Source: Sipunculus nudus
Lineage: Eukaryota > Annelida > Sipuncula > Golfingiida > Sipunculidae
Assembly: GCA_026874595.1 (NCBI GenBank)
Contig: CM049313.1
Coordinates: forward strand, 44,918,659-44,982,658
DNA length: 64,000 nt
Reading direction: 5' to 3'
Of the stretch, positions 23,870 to 35,651 are shown one piece after another. The notes beneath the pieces are model-generated. The model searched no databases. It was given only the letters and a program-made list of their open reading frames with translations, and was not told where the DNA came from. The position numbers and the translations under genes were made by a program. How positions within the stretch are numbered: the stretch's first letter is position 1; each line of letters opens with the position of its first letter.

Positions 23870-24354
23870 TGGGACATAATCAGGAGCTAAATTATGCCTA
23901 TTCTTTAACACCTTCAGTTCAGTTTTACTTTATACAAATGTTTCCCAGCAAAACCATTCCAACACACGGTCTCATTTCCTTGCTTACAGCTGTTAAACAC
24001 CACGATATGGCTCAGTTTGTTGGTAAACACAATCTGTCTACCATAACAAGACCGCGTGATCGGAGGTCCGATTAAGAAGGGTACAACGCAATTTTCCAGC
24101 TAGCAGAAACATGTTTTACATTTTTTGGACCAAGTCAGTCAGGGCAGGTGTTTTGGCTCAGCGATGCACACGGCCCAAAGCGCTGTGTTTATGTTTACAC
24201 CTGTCATCGCGCCCGGTCCTCTGTTTTTAACATTCGTTTACAGGAGAAAGCAAACGGTTTCAGGGCAATATTTTGGCAGGTACATATTCATTTTAATGGG
24301 AAGAAGCTATTTTTTTCGTGAGAACTAAGCATGCTTTATAGGTGATTGGACCCC
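23870..24354 (+). mobile_element. TTAA-flanked non-autonomous element, copy 1
   Basis: TTAA flanks both ends (23866-23869 and 24355-24358). The ends TGGGACATAATCAGG and CCTATAGGTGATT... are imperfect inverted copies ending GGG/CCCC. The 485 bp align along their length with 28800-29278, sharing CATTTTTTGGACCAAGTC, CGATGCACACGG and GCAAACGGTTTCA. A TTAA target is known for piggyBac and Kolobok elements; no transposase is present to decide. Confidence 0.75.
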
Positions 24355-24721
24355 TTAAAGTAACAGAAGATTTTCCTCTGCTCAAATATAGGCTACCAAA
24401 TACAGTTGTTTCCGAATATCACACATTCTTGGTCGTTACTTTCATAGTTACTCTAAAAAAAAACTTATATCGACATAAGATTCATCACGTTTGCGTATGT
24501 TAGTAAAAGTTTTATATTTCTGTTTTTATAACTTTAAAAAAATATATATCAAATTGTGTTGGCATATATTTCACCGTCGCTTAATAAACGGCTTTCCCTA
24601 AATAAGCACAAGAATGTCCTATATCACGGAATCCATCCTGACCTGACAGTCCTCTAAATATGTGCTATCAAGGATGCTCTTATATCCCAGATCCACGGAT
24701 GGATGAAACTAATGAATAAAC

Positions 24722-25870
24722 TGTAGGTGGCGCCACCGGTCTTGTATAAAAGATAAAGTCATCGAAAATCTATGGACTAACACATTTTCACGCCGATACT
24801 TCAAACCACTCCTGACATAAATGCATAAATATATTCTGCAAAGATATAACTGTAGGTTGCGCCACCTGTCTTGTGTATGAGAAAGCTATCCAAGATGGAT
24901 GGACATGCCAGATTTCAGGCCGTTACATATTGAACGACACCTGGGTTATGTGTGATTTTCACAAATAACAGACTTACAGATGGATGCCAGATGATATTGA
25001 TTGCAGGTGGCGCCACCATTCTTTTATGCAAGATTAAACATTCCAAGATCAATAGACATTTAAGTTTTTAGGCGGAATGTGGCGTCTGTATTGTACGAGA
25101 AATCTACCCAACATGAATCTACATCCACAATTTCAGGCCGATATGCCAAACCATTCCTGATATAGTTGTGTGATTTTCACCAAAAACATATGTACAGATG
25201 AACACAATGCATGAATAATTGTGGGTGGCACCACCAGTCTTGTGTTCAAATTAAAGCAATCGAAAATCTATGGACATGCACATTTTCAGACTGATACATT
25301 AAACCACTCCTGAAATAAATATATGACTCTACAAATACATGATTGTAGGTAGCGCCACCAGATAGTGCACGATAATTTTACATAGGATGATTGATCATGC
25401 AAAATTTCAGACCGATACACCAAACCACTAAGAGGGCATCAATGGACTCTACGGAACGTGACGGTAGGTGGCCCCACTTGTCTGGTCTACCACAAAGCCT
25501 ACCAAAATGGATAAACAAATTTCAGTCTGATACATTTCTCCACACCTGAGATATGTGCAATTTTCAATCAACACAGATTTATTAATGGACGCTACGCAAA
25601 ACGATTATAGGTGTCTCCACCAGGTTTGTGAACGAGATTAAGGTATCAAAGATCTATGATCATGCAAGATTCGGTTAACCACTCCTATATAAATGCAAGG
25701 ATGTATTCTATGAATACGTGATCATCGGTGGCACCACCTGTCATGTGGACGAGAAAGCTATCCCAGATGGAAAGTGGAAGCTATGAGTAATTTTCGACAA
25801 AAAAAAAATCACGGATGAACGCGAAAACGATTGCAGATGGCGCCACCAGTCTTGGGACGAGTTGAAGGTA
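24722..25870 (-). repeat. Tandem array of about ten units each carrying GGTGGCGCCACC
   Basis: Units of about 110-150 bp carry the palindrome or a mutated form at about 24725, 24851, 25007, 25226, 25346, 25462, 25606, 25729 and 25837, with one more decayed. Read on the opposite strand, each unit contains a CATCTTGGATAGCTTTCTC phrase before the palindrome, the same order as in 3700-4310 and near 52080-52130. This is therefore one dispersed repeat core in both orientations. Confidence 0.75.
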
Positions 25871-26249
25871 TCCAAAGATCTCTTAAAGGGCATGCCAACT
25901 TTCAGTCCAATAAACAGGACGTCTCCTGAGATAAAAGTTATTATCACTAAAAAAAAAGACGGACAGATAGATACAATCTTTGTTAGACACCATATAACAG
26001 TTCACATGTGACCCAATTGCTTTGCTAGGTTTTTGAATGATCGGTCCAGGGGTCTCGGAGGAGTTCTCCGGAAATGGACGCGGCGGGACCGATACTCGGC
26101 TGAAAACCAAGTATACGCAAAGCTCCGTTTTAGCGGATACAATTACATATATCACACTATAATTTATTCAACATATATAATAATAAAATAGTGTAACCAC
26201 ACAAGGTTACAAATGCATTTGACGTGTATTACCATTTGAAAAGTTGCAT

Positions 26250-26728
26250 TTGCCTCTGATTGTACTCATCGCATTTGAACCAAACCTTGCTCCGTATACA
26301 GAGTTTATTTTCAATTCAATCGATCCTTAAGGAAAATAACTGAACTGTTGAAATGTTAGTTAATTCTGGCTTTACAGTTTGATATAGGCGTCCGATGACA
26401 AGTCTGGTGAACATTTCATTAAATATAATAATTGTCCAGGTACCAGATGTCGCTCCCGCAGGAGAGAGACACCCTGCGACGAAGGCAAAGACTGGCAGGG
26501 CTATGAACTGCTTCCGCCAATTAATAGTTTCATAATTACGAAATCTGTAAGTTTGCTCATTTGAGGCACATAGGCTGAATAAAAAATTTAAGAATAAGAA
26601 ATGATTTGTCGATGTTAACCGGACTACTATAATCTATGCACTGGTATGGTCAAAATATTTGGCTCCCGCTTCCATGAAGCGTTTCCGTGGTGTATTAGCG
26701 CTCACAAACACACACCCTCATATATATT

Positions 26729-26775
<47 letters not shown>

Positions 26776-26934
26776 TTATTTATTTATTTATATTCACAAA
26801 AAAAACGAGAATACAAGAAATAAAATATAGGCGACTGTAGTTATAACAAAATCCATGGCTATGTATATTACATTACTTATATATAAATAATATTAACAAT
26901 TACTCTATGGATGGATATTACATTCACTCGTGTA
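26250..26934. other. Intergenic stretch with an unassigned GC-richer island
   Basis: 26450-26520 is distinctly GC-rich (CGCTCCCGCAGGAGAGAG) and open in several frames on both strands. On the minus strand about 100 codons lack a stop and contain FIALPVFAFVAGCLSPAG. There is no clear splice context and no family match. A (TA)n/(TTTA)n microsatellite lies at 26719-26792. Confidence 0.3.
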
Positions 26935-28158
26935 CAGTGGAACCCCACAATTACGACCACCCTGGGGACTGAGCAAAGTGGTCGTAATTTGGGGGTGGTC
27001 GTATTTGTGAAACTCTTACCGTGGTCGCATATAACACGCTGATATTTAATGGGTATCAGAGTTTATCTATTGCATATCTTTAATGTGAATTTTAACAAAA
27101 TATTTTACCTAGCGGAGGACCCTTATTATGATTTTTTTTTGTGTGTAGCTGAACATATTTATTCATGATGAAAATTAATACACATGTACACATACGTAGT
27201 GACTTATGATGAACAAATAATAACACTAAGGCAATACGATTACAACCGACTAAATGCATATTGAACATAATACGTGGCTGTCATATATTTAGCCTTCAGC
27301 TTGAGTATATATTGCGTGCACTTGAGCTTTCCCGACGCTAAACTGCTGAGCCATTTGGTGCTGACTGCGCGTGGTGTTGCCGCCTTGATTAACGCTACTT
27401 TATCCTTCAAGGAGAGCTCTTTCAGAGGCATGGTTGCCTAACAGCAAACAATTTAAATGCAAACTTAACCAGTAGAGAAATAAACTGACAACGATCTATC
27501 AGAAAAAGCAAATTAATGTAAGGGATTTTCCCCCGATGCAAGCTTTATTTATAAATTTTACTGACTGTTCAATACTCAAGTGTCAGTAAGGTATGAACAC
27601 ATTTAGGATTAACTAGGTCGTTAATTTTACCAATTAGGATCGAACAATATGTGATGAGTTGAAATATTAAGCCTGCAACCCCACACTTAGGGTAGCTGTA
27701 ATAAAGGTGATCACTGAGGGGCAATTAGCATCTGACCCCAGGTCAGACCGGCTCGTTAAGTAATCAGGCCGGTGGTTACCCTCTTTGATCTATAACCTAC
27801 ACCTCAACCAGTCTCAGGGAAGACACCGAGTCGGGAAGATATGCGGGACCAGATTAACACTCGGGTTAAGAAACCTTGTTACCCGCTTTGATATTTCGTT
27901 AAGGCGCCTGTGACAAGACGCAGCCATTGACTCGTGACCAATGTTGTTTCAGTACTTCTCGGCGGTGGTCGCATTAGCGGAGTCGCATTAGCGCTGGGGC
28001 CAGGAAATCTGGTCGTAATTCTGAATTCAGGGGTGGTCGTAATTTTGAGTCATTTTTAAACATAAAAAAAAAACTAAAAAAAATTCGGGACCAAGCAAAA
28101 TGGTCGTAATTGTGGGGTGGTCGCAATTGTGGGGTGGTCGCAAGGCGGGGTTCCACTG
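26935..28158 (-). mobile_element. pogo/Tigger-type DNA transposon, internally deleted
   Basis: The ends CAGTGGAACCCCACAATTACG and the inverted GGCGGGGTTCCACTG sit between TA dinucleotides (26933-26934 and 28159-28160). TA target plus a CAGTGGAACC terminus is the known pogo/Tigger pattern in Tc1/mariner. Both subterminal zones repeat GTGGTCGTAATT or GGTGGTCGCA. The element is 1224 bp; only the start of the transposase survives (27240-27431). A short derivative is at 38492-38661. Confidence 0.85.
27240..27431 (-). pseudogene. Tigger/pogo transposase, N-terminal CENP-B-type helix-turn-helix relic
   Basis: The minus-strand frame starts with ATG at 27431 and reads MPLKELSLKDKVALIKAA, then STKWLSSLASGKLKCTQYIL and KLKAKYM before losing similarity. 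The spacing matches the CENP-B/pogo N-terminal DNA-binding domain: an LSLKDKVALI first helix, then a helix-turn-helix ending in a K(A/N)K motif. The catalytic DDE domain and the CENP-B-like second domain are missing, so this cannot be an active transposase. It lies in the expected orientation inside the TA-flanked element. Confidence 0.7.
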
Positions 28159-28365
28159 TACATATATAAACATACATAAAAAACAGGGTACATAACAAAA
28201 ATCATCTGTAGATGTGTATAATTCCTATATCTGGATATAAGTAGTTTAGTGCATGAAGATAAAAATTGTTTATTGAAATGGGTTACCTGGTTAAGTATCT
28301 ACATTCGGTTAATGTCTACTATGTGTTGTTAAGATATCGGTGTAAACTCAATCTTCTCTCTTATT

Positions 28366-28393
28366 TTATTTGGCAGGAAGGATGATTTTATGT

Positions 28394-28446
<53 letters not shown>

Positions 28447-29811
28447 GCAAATAATGTTTTTATATTGTATTACTTTACCTTCTGATCCTAAGATAATTTC
28501 AGGTAAATTTACTATTGCTTTTGTATCTACAAATTTTATATCTTTTATCCATTTTTCGATTTGTTTCCATATTGTTTTTATAAAGCAGTATTCCCAGAGC
28601 AGATATATTATTGTTTTCTTCAGTGCTCTTATACAAAAAAGCAAGCGTTTCTTTCAAGCAAATTAAAAATAAGGCTGGTTACTGTTAATGGTCTAATATG
28701 AATAATCATATATTGAAACATTTTCAGGTCTAATATGAATTATCATATACTGAAACATTTGCAGTCTTGCATTCATGGTACAAAAATAGATGCGCTTAAA
28801 GGGAATTATTCAGAAGCAATATTATGCCTATTCTTTCTCACTATCAGTTTAGTTTTGCTTTATACAAAAGTGTCCCAGCATACCATCCAAGCACACAGTC
28901 GCAATACATCGCATACGGCCATTTAACACCTTATTATGTCTCTGTGTGTTAGTAAACACAGTCCACGTGTGTCTGTTTACAATAACAAGGCCGCGTGAGA
29001 GGAGTTCCAATTTAGAGCCGCAATACGCGGTGTTTCAGCCAGCGGGAACGTGTATTACATTTTTTGGACCAAGTCGGTAAGCGCATCTCCTGATTGACAC
29101 ATGTATTGGCTCCACGATGCACACGGTCCCACGCGCTGTGTTTATGTTAACACCTGTGATCGCGCCTGTCCACTTTTTTAATACTCGTTTACAAGAGTAA
29201 GCAAACGGTTTCAAGGCAATATCTTGGCAGGTACAGATTTGTTTTAATTCTACATGCTTTATAGGTGATTGGGTCCCTTTAAAATGTCTTAAATGCATGG
29301 AATCTGGACATATAATTGTAATCTTCCCTTTTCCACTGGTGCTGTCAGGAGTTTAGATTCTTTTCGTACAAATTCTTTTTAAACATGCTGTTGGTTTTGA
29401 TTTAATTATATACAGGTCAGTGAGCTTGCTATTTGGCTTATAAGATGTATTATCGTGATAATTTTATTTTATGTTTCCTATCTGCAGGTATTGCTAATAT
29501 CAAATTAATGTTGTGAAGAAAATTTATATTCAAATTATACTTATTTTTTCAATTCCTAAATTGACAATACATTTTGCTTCTTTTAAATTAAATAGATTTC
29601 TGATACACGAACTATTCCATTTTGTACATATACTTATTGGAGGGTATTGCATCACCTGCCTTAATGTGCGAGTTAAACCATAAAATCTGTGATTTTATTT
29701 CTTCCAGCGTAACTCGAATATGAAAATGTATATATGCACCAATATTTATAGACATCTGTCCGAAATATATGGATTTTCCATCTGCGATCTCATTAATATC
29801 TCTCTCGTTCG

Positions 29812-29812
<1 letters not shown>
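28366..29812 (-). pseudogene. Decayed LINE reverse-transcriptase C-terminal region, split by an insertion
   Basis: The minus strand carries, in the order expected of a LINE ORF2, TLEEIKSQILWFNSHIK (about 29680-29730) and then, at 28640-28460, YLLWEYCFIKTIWKQIEKWI followed by a hydrophobic tail. These resemble the linker and the zf-RVT region after reverse transcriptase in L1/Tx1-type non-LTR retrotransposons. A TTAA-flanked element (28800-29278) interrupts it. A (TA)n(CA)n microsatellite at 28399-28446 sits inside the frame and is translated as IYIY...CVCV, followed by KLHKI. Stops and frameshifts elsewhere mark it as dead. Confidence 0.55.
28800..29278 (+). mobile_element. TTAA-flanked non-autonomous element, copy 2
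   Basis: TTAA at 28796-28799 and 29279-29282; ends AGGGAATTATTC and GATTGGGTCCCT. It is collinear with 23870-24354 at roughly similar length (479 vs 485 bp). It inserted into the LINE relic 28366-29812. Confidence 0.75.

Positions 29813-29813
<1 letters not shown>

Positions 29814-29850
<37 letters not shown>
29814..29850. repeat. (TA)n(TG)n microsatellite abutting foldback element 2
   Basis: A short TA run and about 30 bp of TG run directly into the TGTC terminus at 29849. Confidence 0.9.
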
Positions 29851-29852
<2 letters not shown>

Positions 29853-30557
29853 AAGGCCCAGATCGTGATCTGTATACGGACCTTAGATCTGTCCAGCCCA
29901 AATTGCGATCGCATCCACTTAGGCCGGCCTAAATTGCGATTGCAATCCAGGCTGGAAAGATCGTAGATCCGTCCAGCCAAGATTGCGATCCTAAACTTGA
30001 CCAGCTCATATTGCGATCCATGCTTTTACTATCGAGGAGTGAAACATCGGATGTTTTACCAACTCATTTGGTATTGCATGGTTCCATTTCCCCTTAATAA
30101 ATACAATTATAATACAAATAGGTACATGCAAAAAAAACTGCTTGTTGAAAAAGGTAAAAGAAATGAAACAACTAAGCAGTTGCTAAAATACAAAGTCCAT
30201 GTAAGTCATCAATCCCAAGTAATTATTATGAACTTAACCTTGAGGCTATCATCTGAATACTATACTTTCAGTCATCATGCATCTTTTAAAAATCAATATA
30301 TTTTTTATAAACCTGAATAGTATGTATTATATATTTGTTACCTGGTTGTTCTGCACTGAAAGCATAGGGTTATCAAATCGACAACTTTAGGGTTTTAAAT
30401 GGGTGTCCCTAAAAGAACAACCCAGGTTGTCAAAATTTCATTCTGGGTTGTCAAAAGTTTGCTGTGACAACCTATGGGTTGTAATAGACCTGTCAGGTTC
30501 ATCCGTATTCACTCTTTCTCTTTCTCTCTTTCTCTCTTTCTCACTCTCATTCATTCA

Positions 30558-30622
<65 letters not shown>

Positions 30623-31484
30623 AATAATAATAATAATAACAGACATTTTCAAGTATAACATATATTTATTAAAACCGAGTGGTCGTGCAACTTATGATAC
30701 GTGTATTTGTCTGCAACAGTTTTACGACTGATTATTCCTTACAATGTGGACAGGGTTCTGTCTGAGTGTGTTTCGGTGTTCACATAAAGAGTTAATGTGT
30801 AGCTTTATTATATCGTCATCCACCTCGGCTTCCTCTCTAGCAAGTAGTTTACCAGTCCAAAGTTGGGTTCACGGCTACCCGCGTGACGAGCATATAGTTC
30901 TCTCGTCATTTTCTGCTTCTTTACTCGAACAATAGACTTGCCCTGATCCCTCCTTCTACTCGGGGTTACAAATCTGTAACGAAGATGTTTTCTCCATAGT
31001 CAGAGTGTCTGAAATACAAAATAAAATGTAAAATTTGATAAAAAAAAAACACATTTCATATGTCAGAGTTGTGTGCAGGATTTTGTGTACATTGAATCAC
31101 AGCTTATATGACTGAGTATGTCATCCTGATAATTTTTTTTATTTTAGATGCTACATTGGAAGTGTACTTTATATAAAATTCATATTGTAGGGTTAGTTCC
31201 TGAGATTAGGGATTCCTTCTCCCACTCATCTCCCAAAATGTGTGCCTTCAATATTGCAAAAAAAACTTAAGCAAGAAATAGTGTCATGTGAAATATTATC
31301 TGAAAATGTTCAGTATACATGTATTTATAAATGGGATTCATTGTTATAGAGTCACCGTATGTTCATTTGCAAACAATCCATCCCCACGGCTCAACAGGGC
31401 CTGAGGTACGTCTGTGTACTAGTTGTCAGGTGTAGGGTAGCTGCAGGAGAAAAAGGATGTATTGACAACTTGTATAATCATGTT

Positions 31485-31518
<34 letters not shown>

Positions 31519-32891
31519 ATATTACAAATTTGTTATACTGTGTTAAGGTCTAGCAGAAAACCAGTCATTTATCAATTAGTGGCTTGAAGTAAATCCATGT
31601 GTTGGGCACATATTTGCAATTTTCGATTAATATAGGACTACTGGCAATTTAGAGCAATAAGCCAGGGTGACAATAATATTAGTACTATACCAAACATTTA
31701 CAACATATGAAATATTAGGTCGTCATTAAATTATATTCAGTTTATTTGCTTATATACTTGTCATATCCTTAAATGTTTTATATACATTATATCGCGTGGT
31801 CAGCGTGCGCCCTTGTCCAAGCTGGCTGCCGCGCTGTCAGGGAGCTGCTCAAGGCCTGACACTTCACGGAGGGTCAGCATGCACTCCCCCGGGGCAGTTC
31901 AGTGCTGTGTTATGACAACCATAGCCATTTCCACCCTCCGACTCCCTGTTCGGAGGTCATAATTGGGTGATTCGACTCCCCTACGTTTTCAGTATGTTTG
32001 ACTCATTATTGGATTTGGTCTGATTAATAAGTTACCTATTCATGGTGCCTGGAATCCTGTGATCTTTCTATGTGCTTGAATAAACTGACTGATTGATACC
32101 ATGTTTACTGTTGTTGTTTGTTCAAACAGCATAATTAACAGCTTTATCCCTTTCGATGGCAATAATATCAAAGATTGATATAAAAATAAGTTCTTTTTCT
32201 TGAGATGTAGGTTATCATCCACCTTGTAAGAAATAGACTCACAGTGTTAATAGACACTGCCTGCCTGAAATGTGTGCAATTTAAATGGTCATTTAGTTTT
32301 TCTGGGTTTTTTTATTTTTTTTTTTTATTTTTCATAGTCTGTAATATTTTAAACATGAATGTTTTAGTAAGCATGGATTTACTTTGTAAGTGATGTAATC
32401 AGAGAGTGCCGTAAAATGTACTTTAATTTTAATTTTTTTAATGACTTGGCTTACTTTTTGCAAGTACTTAGATGGACTTTTGTCGTGTACTGTGACAGTT
32501 TGACATTGTTTGACATGTGAGTCTGCTACTGAGATTGCTTATGAAAATGTTTTCTTTTTAAGTTTTATAAGTATGATAAAATGAATTTTGATTTAAAATG
32601 ACTTCACTTTTTTATGAATATGTATTTATCAAGGGGAAATGGAACCATGCAATACCAAATGAGTTGGTAAAACATCTGATGTTTCACCCCTGTGATAGTA
32701 AAAGCATGGATCGCAATATGGGCTGGTCAAGTTTAGGAACGCAATCTCAGCTGGACAGATCTTAGATCTGTCCAGCCCAGATTGCGATCCTGATGCAAGA
32801 AGGACAGGATCGCAATCTGGGCCGGACTAAACTGCGATCGCAATCTGGGCTGGACAGATCTAAGATCCGTCCAGATCGCGATCTGGGCCTT

Positions 32892-32895
<4 letters not shown>
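29849..32895. mobile_element. Foldback element 2 of the TGTC...ACA family
   Basis: The left end TGTCAAGGCCCAGATCGTGA and right end CGCGATCTGGGCCTTGACA are inverted. The arms extend to about 30096 and from about 32632, and both include ACTATCG... and GTTTTACCAACTCATTTGG. Arm units repeat CCAGCCCA(A/G)ATTGCGATC and GATC(T/C)GTCCAGC. The interior (30100-32630) contains (TA)n at 30578-30620, a GC-rich stretch at 31796-31985 with a B-box-like GATTCGACTCC, and a possible minus-strand exon near 30950-31014. The right end abuts the (TA)n tract that also bounds element 3. Element 4 (37533-37961) is a shortened relative. Confidence 0.75.
30970..31010 (-). CDS. Candidate terminal exon or captured fragment inside foldback element 2
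   Basis: On the minus strand an acceptor-like TTTTATTTTGTATTTCAG ends near 31011. One frame then reads HSDYGENIFVTDL and stops. An alternative frame open for about 57 codons after a stop contains KSIVRVKKQKMTREL and ends just before TAATAAAGC. The two readings conflict, no family is recognised, and the location inside a transposable element makes a captured fragment likely. Confidence 0.15.
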
Positions 32896-32957
<62 letters not shown>

Positions 32958-32961
<4 letters not shown>

Positions 32962-34857
32962 GAGGCCCAGATTAGAATCTGGCCCAATTTAAAACTGGGC
33001 CAGCCCAGATCAAAATTTTGATTTGGACCGGCCCAGATCAAAATTCCAATCTGGGCCAGACCAGTTTAAAACTGGGGCAGCTCAGATTAAAATTTTGATC
33101 TGGGCCGGTCCAGACTAAAATCCTGTGGTGAAACCTTCAGGATTTAAATCTGGTCTGGACTGATTTGAAACTGGGCCAGCCCAGATTAGAATTTTGACCT
33201 GGGCCGGTCAAGTTAACAATCCTGTGGTGGACTGATTTTAAACTGGACCAGCCCAGATCAGAATCCTAATCTACTCCTAGGCTGGCTTCAATTACACTAC
33301 ATTTAACTAGCTGGCCTTTCATCAATTCAAAGAATTTGTAAAACATTGTAAGACTGTAGGTCAATTATAATTAATATTTAATGAATTTATTTCATATTCT
33401 AGGAAAATATCATTTGTAGGATCCTGTCATATTTATTTTGTAATTTTACCTCTTATGTGAAATGTCTAGAGTATAATTATAAGATAATCGTGTTAAACAT
33501 AGGTATTTTACAGCTAAAAACTACAAATATAGTTTGCAGAACATGTGCATTAATTCAACAAACTAAAACAAAATTTAATCAATAATAATTAATATATATG
33601 TTACTCAATGTTAAGCTTGTGATCCAAGACCTGTAAATTCAAAATTTTATTTGTTATGTGAAGTGATTTATCATTTATCATAAATAAGTTGGGTTTTTGT
33701 GTCTGTGATCCCCCCCCCCCCCCCCCGTCACCCATGAAAACATTGCACTTATCGTAACATTGGACCTAGAACTTATAATGTAAGACATATTAAGGAAAGA
33801 AGGCCCTGAAACATCTATTTAGATAGAACAGTGGGAACAATATTCACCAACTCAGCATTTTAACTATTAAGGCAGAGAATATTTGTATTGCAGCTTTGAA
33901 CTATCTTCAATTTACATTAGTTATCAGTCAATAGATTAGCTTTTTTTTAAGTTATTAACTCCAAAGTAAAAACTCCACCATGTTTGTCACCCTCTGATTC
34001 TGAATTAAAATTCTAAATCCAATTTTCACTCATTTTCACCTCTTTTTGTGAGACTGACAAATGACAACAATCATATCATTTTCTCAGCAGTGGATTTTCT
34101 GCTATTGAAAATTACAGAAATGGTATCACAAACCTCTCCCTAGCCCCATGTTAGGGCACAATGTCATGCTGCTCACCCAATGAGCATCAAGACTGATAAA
34201 TTACTTTTGTTCACTTATAAATGGGTAAAGCTGGTATTTAATTATGCATGTATATATTTAATATTACACATGAAATTTAGATATTCAGAACAGAAAATTA
34301 TCTCAGTTAAGTTGAAAATTTTGATATTAAGTCAAGTAGATGTCTCAGAACTGACACATATTCTAAACTGTGATTAATTATGGTGGTTTAGGTGAAGTTC
34401 AATTGTGAACTTGTATGCTTGAAGAATAGATGAAACCAAAGAAGCACATCACATTTGTTCATTAGCTTTTTCCTCACTAAAATATTTTAAATGATCTTGT
34501 TCATTATCTGTTTTGTTCCCTTCAAAATGGTGTATCTGGAATAAATGTTTACTGTATTATAAATATGATTTAAGATGATAAAAATCAAGCTGGCCTAAGA
34601 TTAGATTATGATTCTGATCTGGTTAGGCCCAGTTTAAAATCAGTCCACCACAGGATTGTAATCTTGACTAGCCCAGATTAAAATTTTGATCTGGGCCAGC
34701 CCAGTTTAAAATCAGTCCACCACAGGATAATAAACTTAACCAGCCCAGATCAAAATTTTAATCTGGGCTGGCCCAGTTTAAAACTGGTCTGGCCCAGATT
34801 AGAATTTTGATCTGGGCTGGCCCAGTTTTAAATTGGGCCAGATACTAATCTGGGCCT

Positions 34858-34862
<5 letters not shown>
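32958..34862. mobile_element. Foldback element 3 of the TGTC...ACA family
   Basis: The left end TGTCGAGGCCCAGATTAG and right end CTAATCTGGGCCTCAACA are inverted and lie between (TA)n tracts (32896-32957 and 34863-34920). The arms are about 330 bp (to 33287) and 275 bp (from 34588). They are built from GCCCAGATCAAAATTTTGATC-like palindromic units minus a base or two, and from CAGTTTAAAACTGG. The interior (33300-34580) is AT-rich and non-coding, with a C run at about 33710-33726. Arm sequence differs from element 2, but the termini and build are the same. Confidence 0.75.
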
Positions 34863-34923
<61 letters not shown>

Positions 34924-35059
34924 TGACTTTCAGGACACCCGGGATTATATGCGTCGAACTTTGTTTGGATAAATTAAAGGATATTTAACTATCCGCTAAG
35001 TCTAACAGATAATCATGAATATTTTCCTGTACTTTTTATTCATATCCATGAGTATATAA

Positions 35060-35375
35060 GGCCAAAAAAATAAAAGGTATGGTTCTCAGGCACCGCCCGC
35101 GTCAATTTTAACCCCCCCCCCCCCCCCCCGCATAAAACATTTTTATTGTGATTTTGTCATTCACGATGGTAAATAATAACATTCGATACGATTTCCTTTG
35201 TTATGTAGTTGCTTTACCTGTTTAGCAAGAAGAAACCTGTCATTTACATGCTTTTCCCTGATCATATGACATGTTATCGAAACATACAAAAAAAGATAAA
35301 AAATAAAATACCTCCCGCCCGCATTGATTTCTGAAAAAAAGTGCCTGAGAACCATACCCTTTTATTTTTTTGGCC
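35060..35375 (+). mobile_element. GGCC-ended MITE, copy 1
   Basis: Long ends contain GGTATGGTTCTCAGGCAC and its inverted copy GTGCCTGAGAACCATACC, starting and ending GGCCAAAAA/TTTTTGGCC. TAA flanks both sides (35057-35059 and 35376-35378), which fits a PIF/Harbinger-type target duplication. The interior has a C run and CGCCCGC motifs. Copy 2 at 39205-39536 has its interior in the opposite orientation. Confidence 0.75.
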
Positions 35376-35651
35376 TAAATATAATTTTTTTCAAGAGATT
35401 TGTCACATTTTAGACCAGATGTTTATGATTTCCGTTTTTTTTTTAGTTTTTTGTATTGGGTCAAATACAAATATAACCCTACTAAAGAATGGCTTAGTTT
35501 TCACAGTCGCAAAAACAGATGAGTTTGGATATAACCACCCCCCCCCCCCCCCCCCCCAACCACCCCCACCCCGTCCCCATTTTGTAATGATATGGTATGC
35601 AGAATTGTTTCTAGTAAAGTGCTCTAAAAATGCAGTTTATATTATATTATA

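Noticed and set aside
24722-25870. Regularly spaced palindromes that could suggest a CRISPR array
   Set aside because: Units are diverged, longer than 100 bp, lack unique spacers of constant size, and the host is a eukaryote.
30403-30731. Frames of 72-85 codons rich in Ser/Leu and Ile-Tyr
   Set aside because: They read through (TC)n and (TA)n microsatellites; no coding signal outside them.
31796-31985. GC-rich island with a B-box-like GATTCGACTCC suggesting a tRNA-derived SINE
   Set aside because: No A box at the right distance and no 3' tail; one motif is insufficient.
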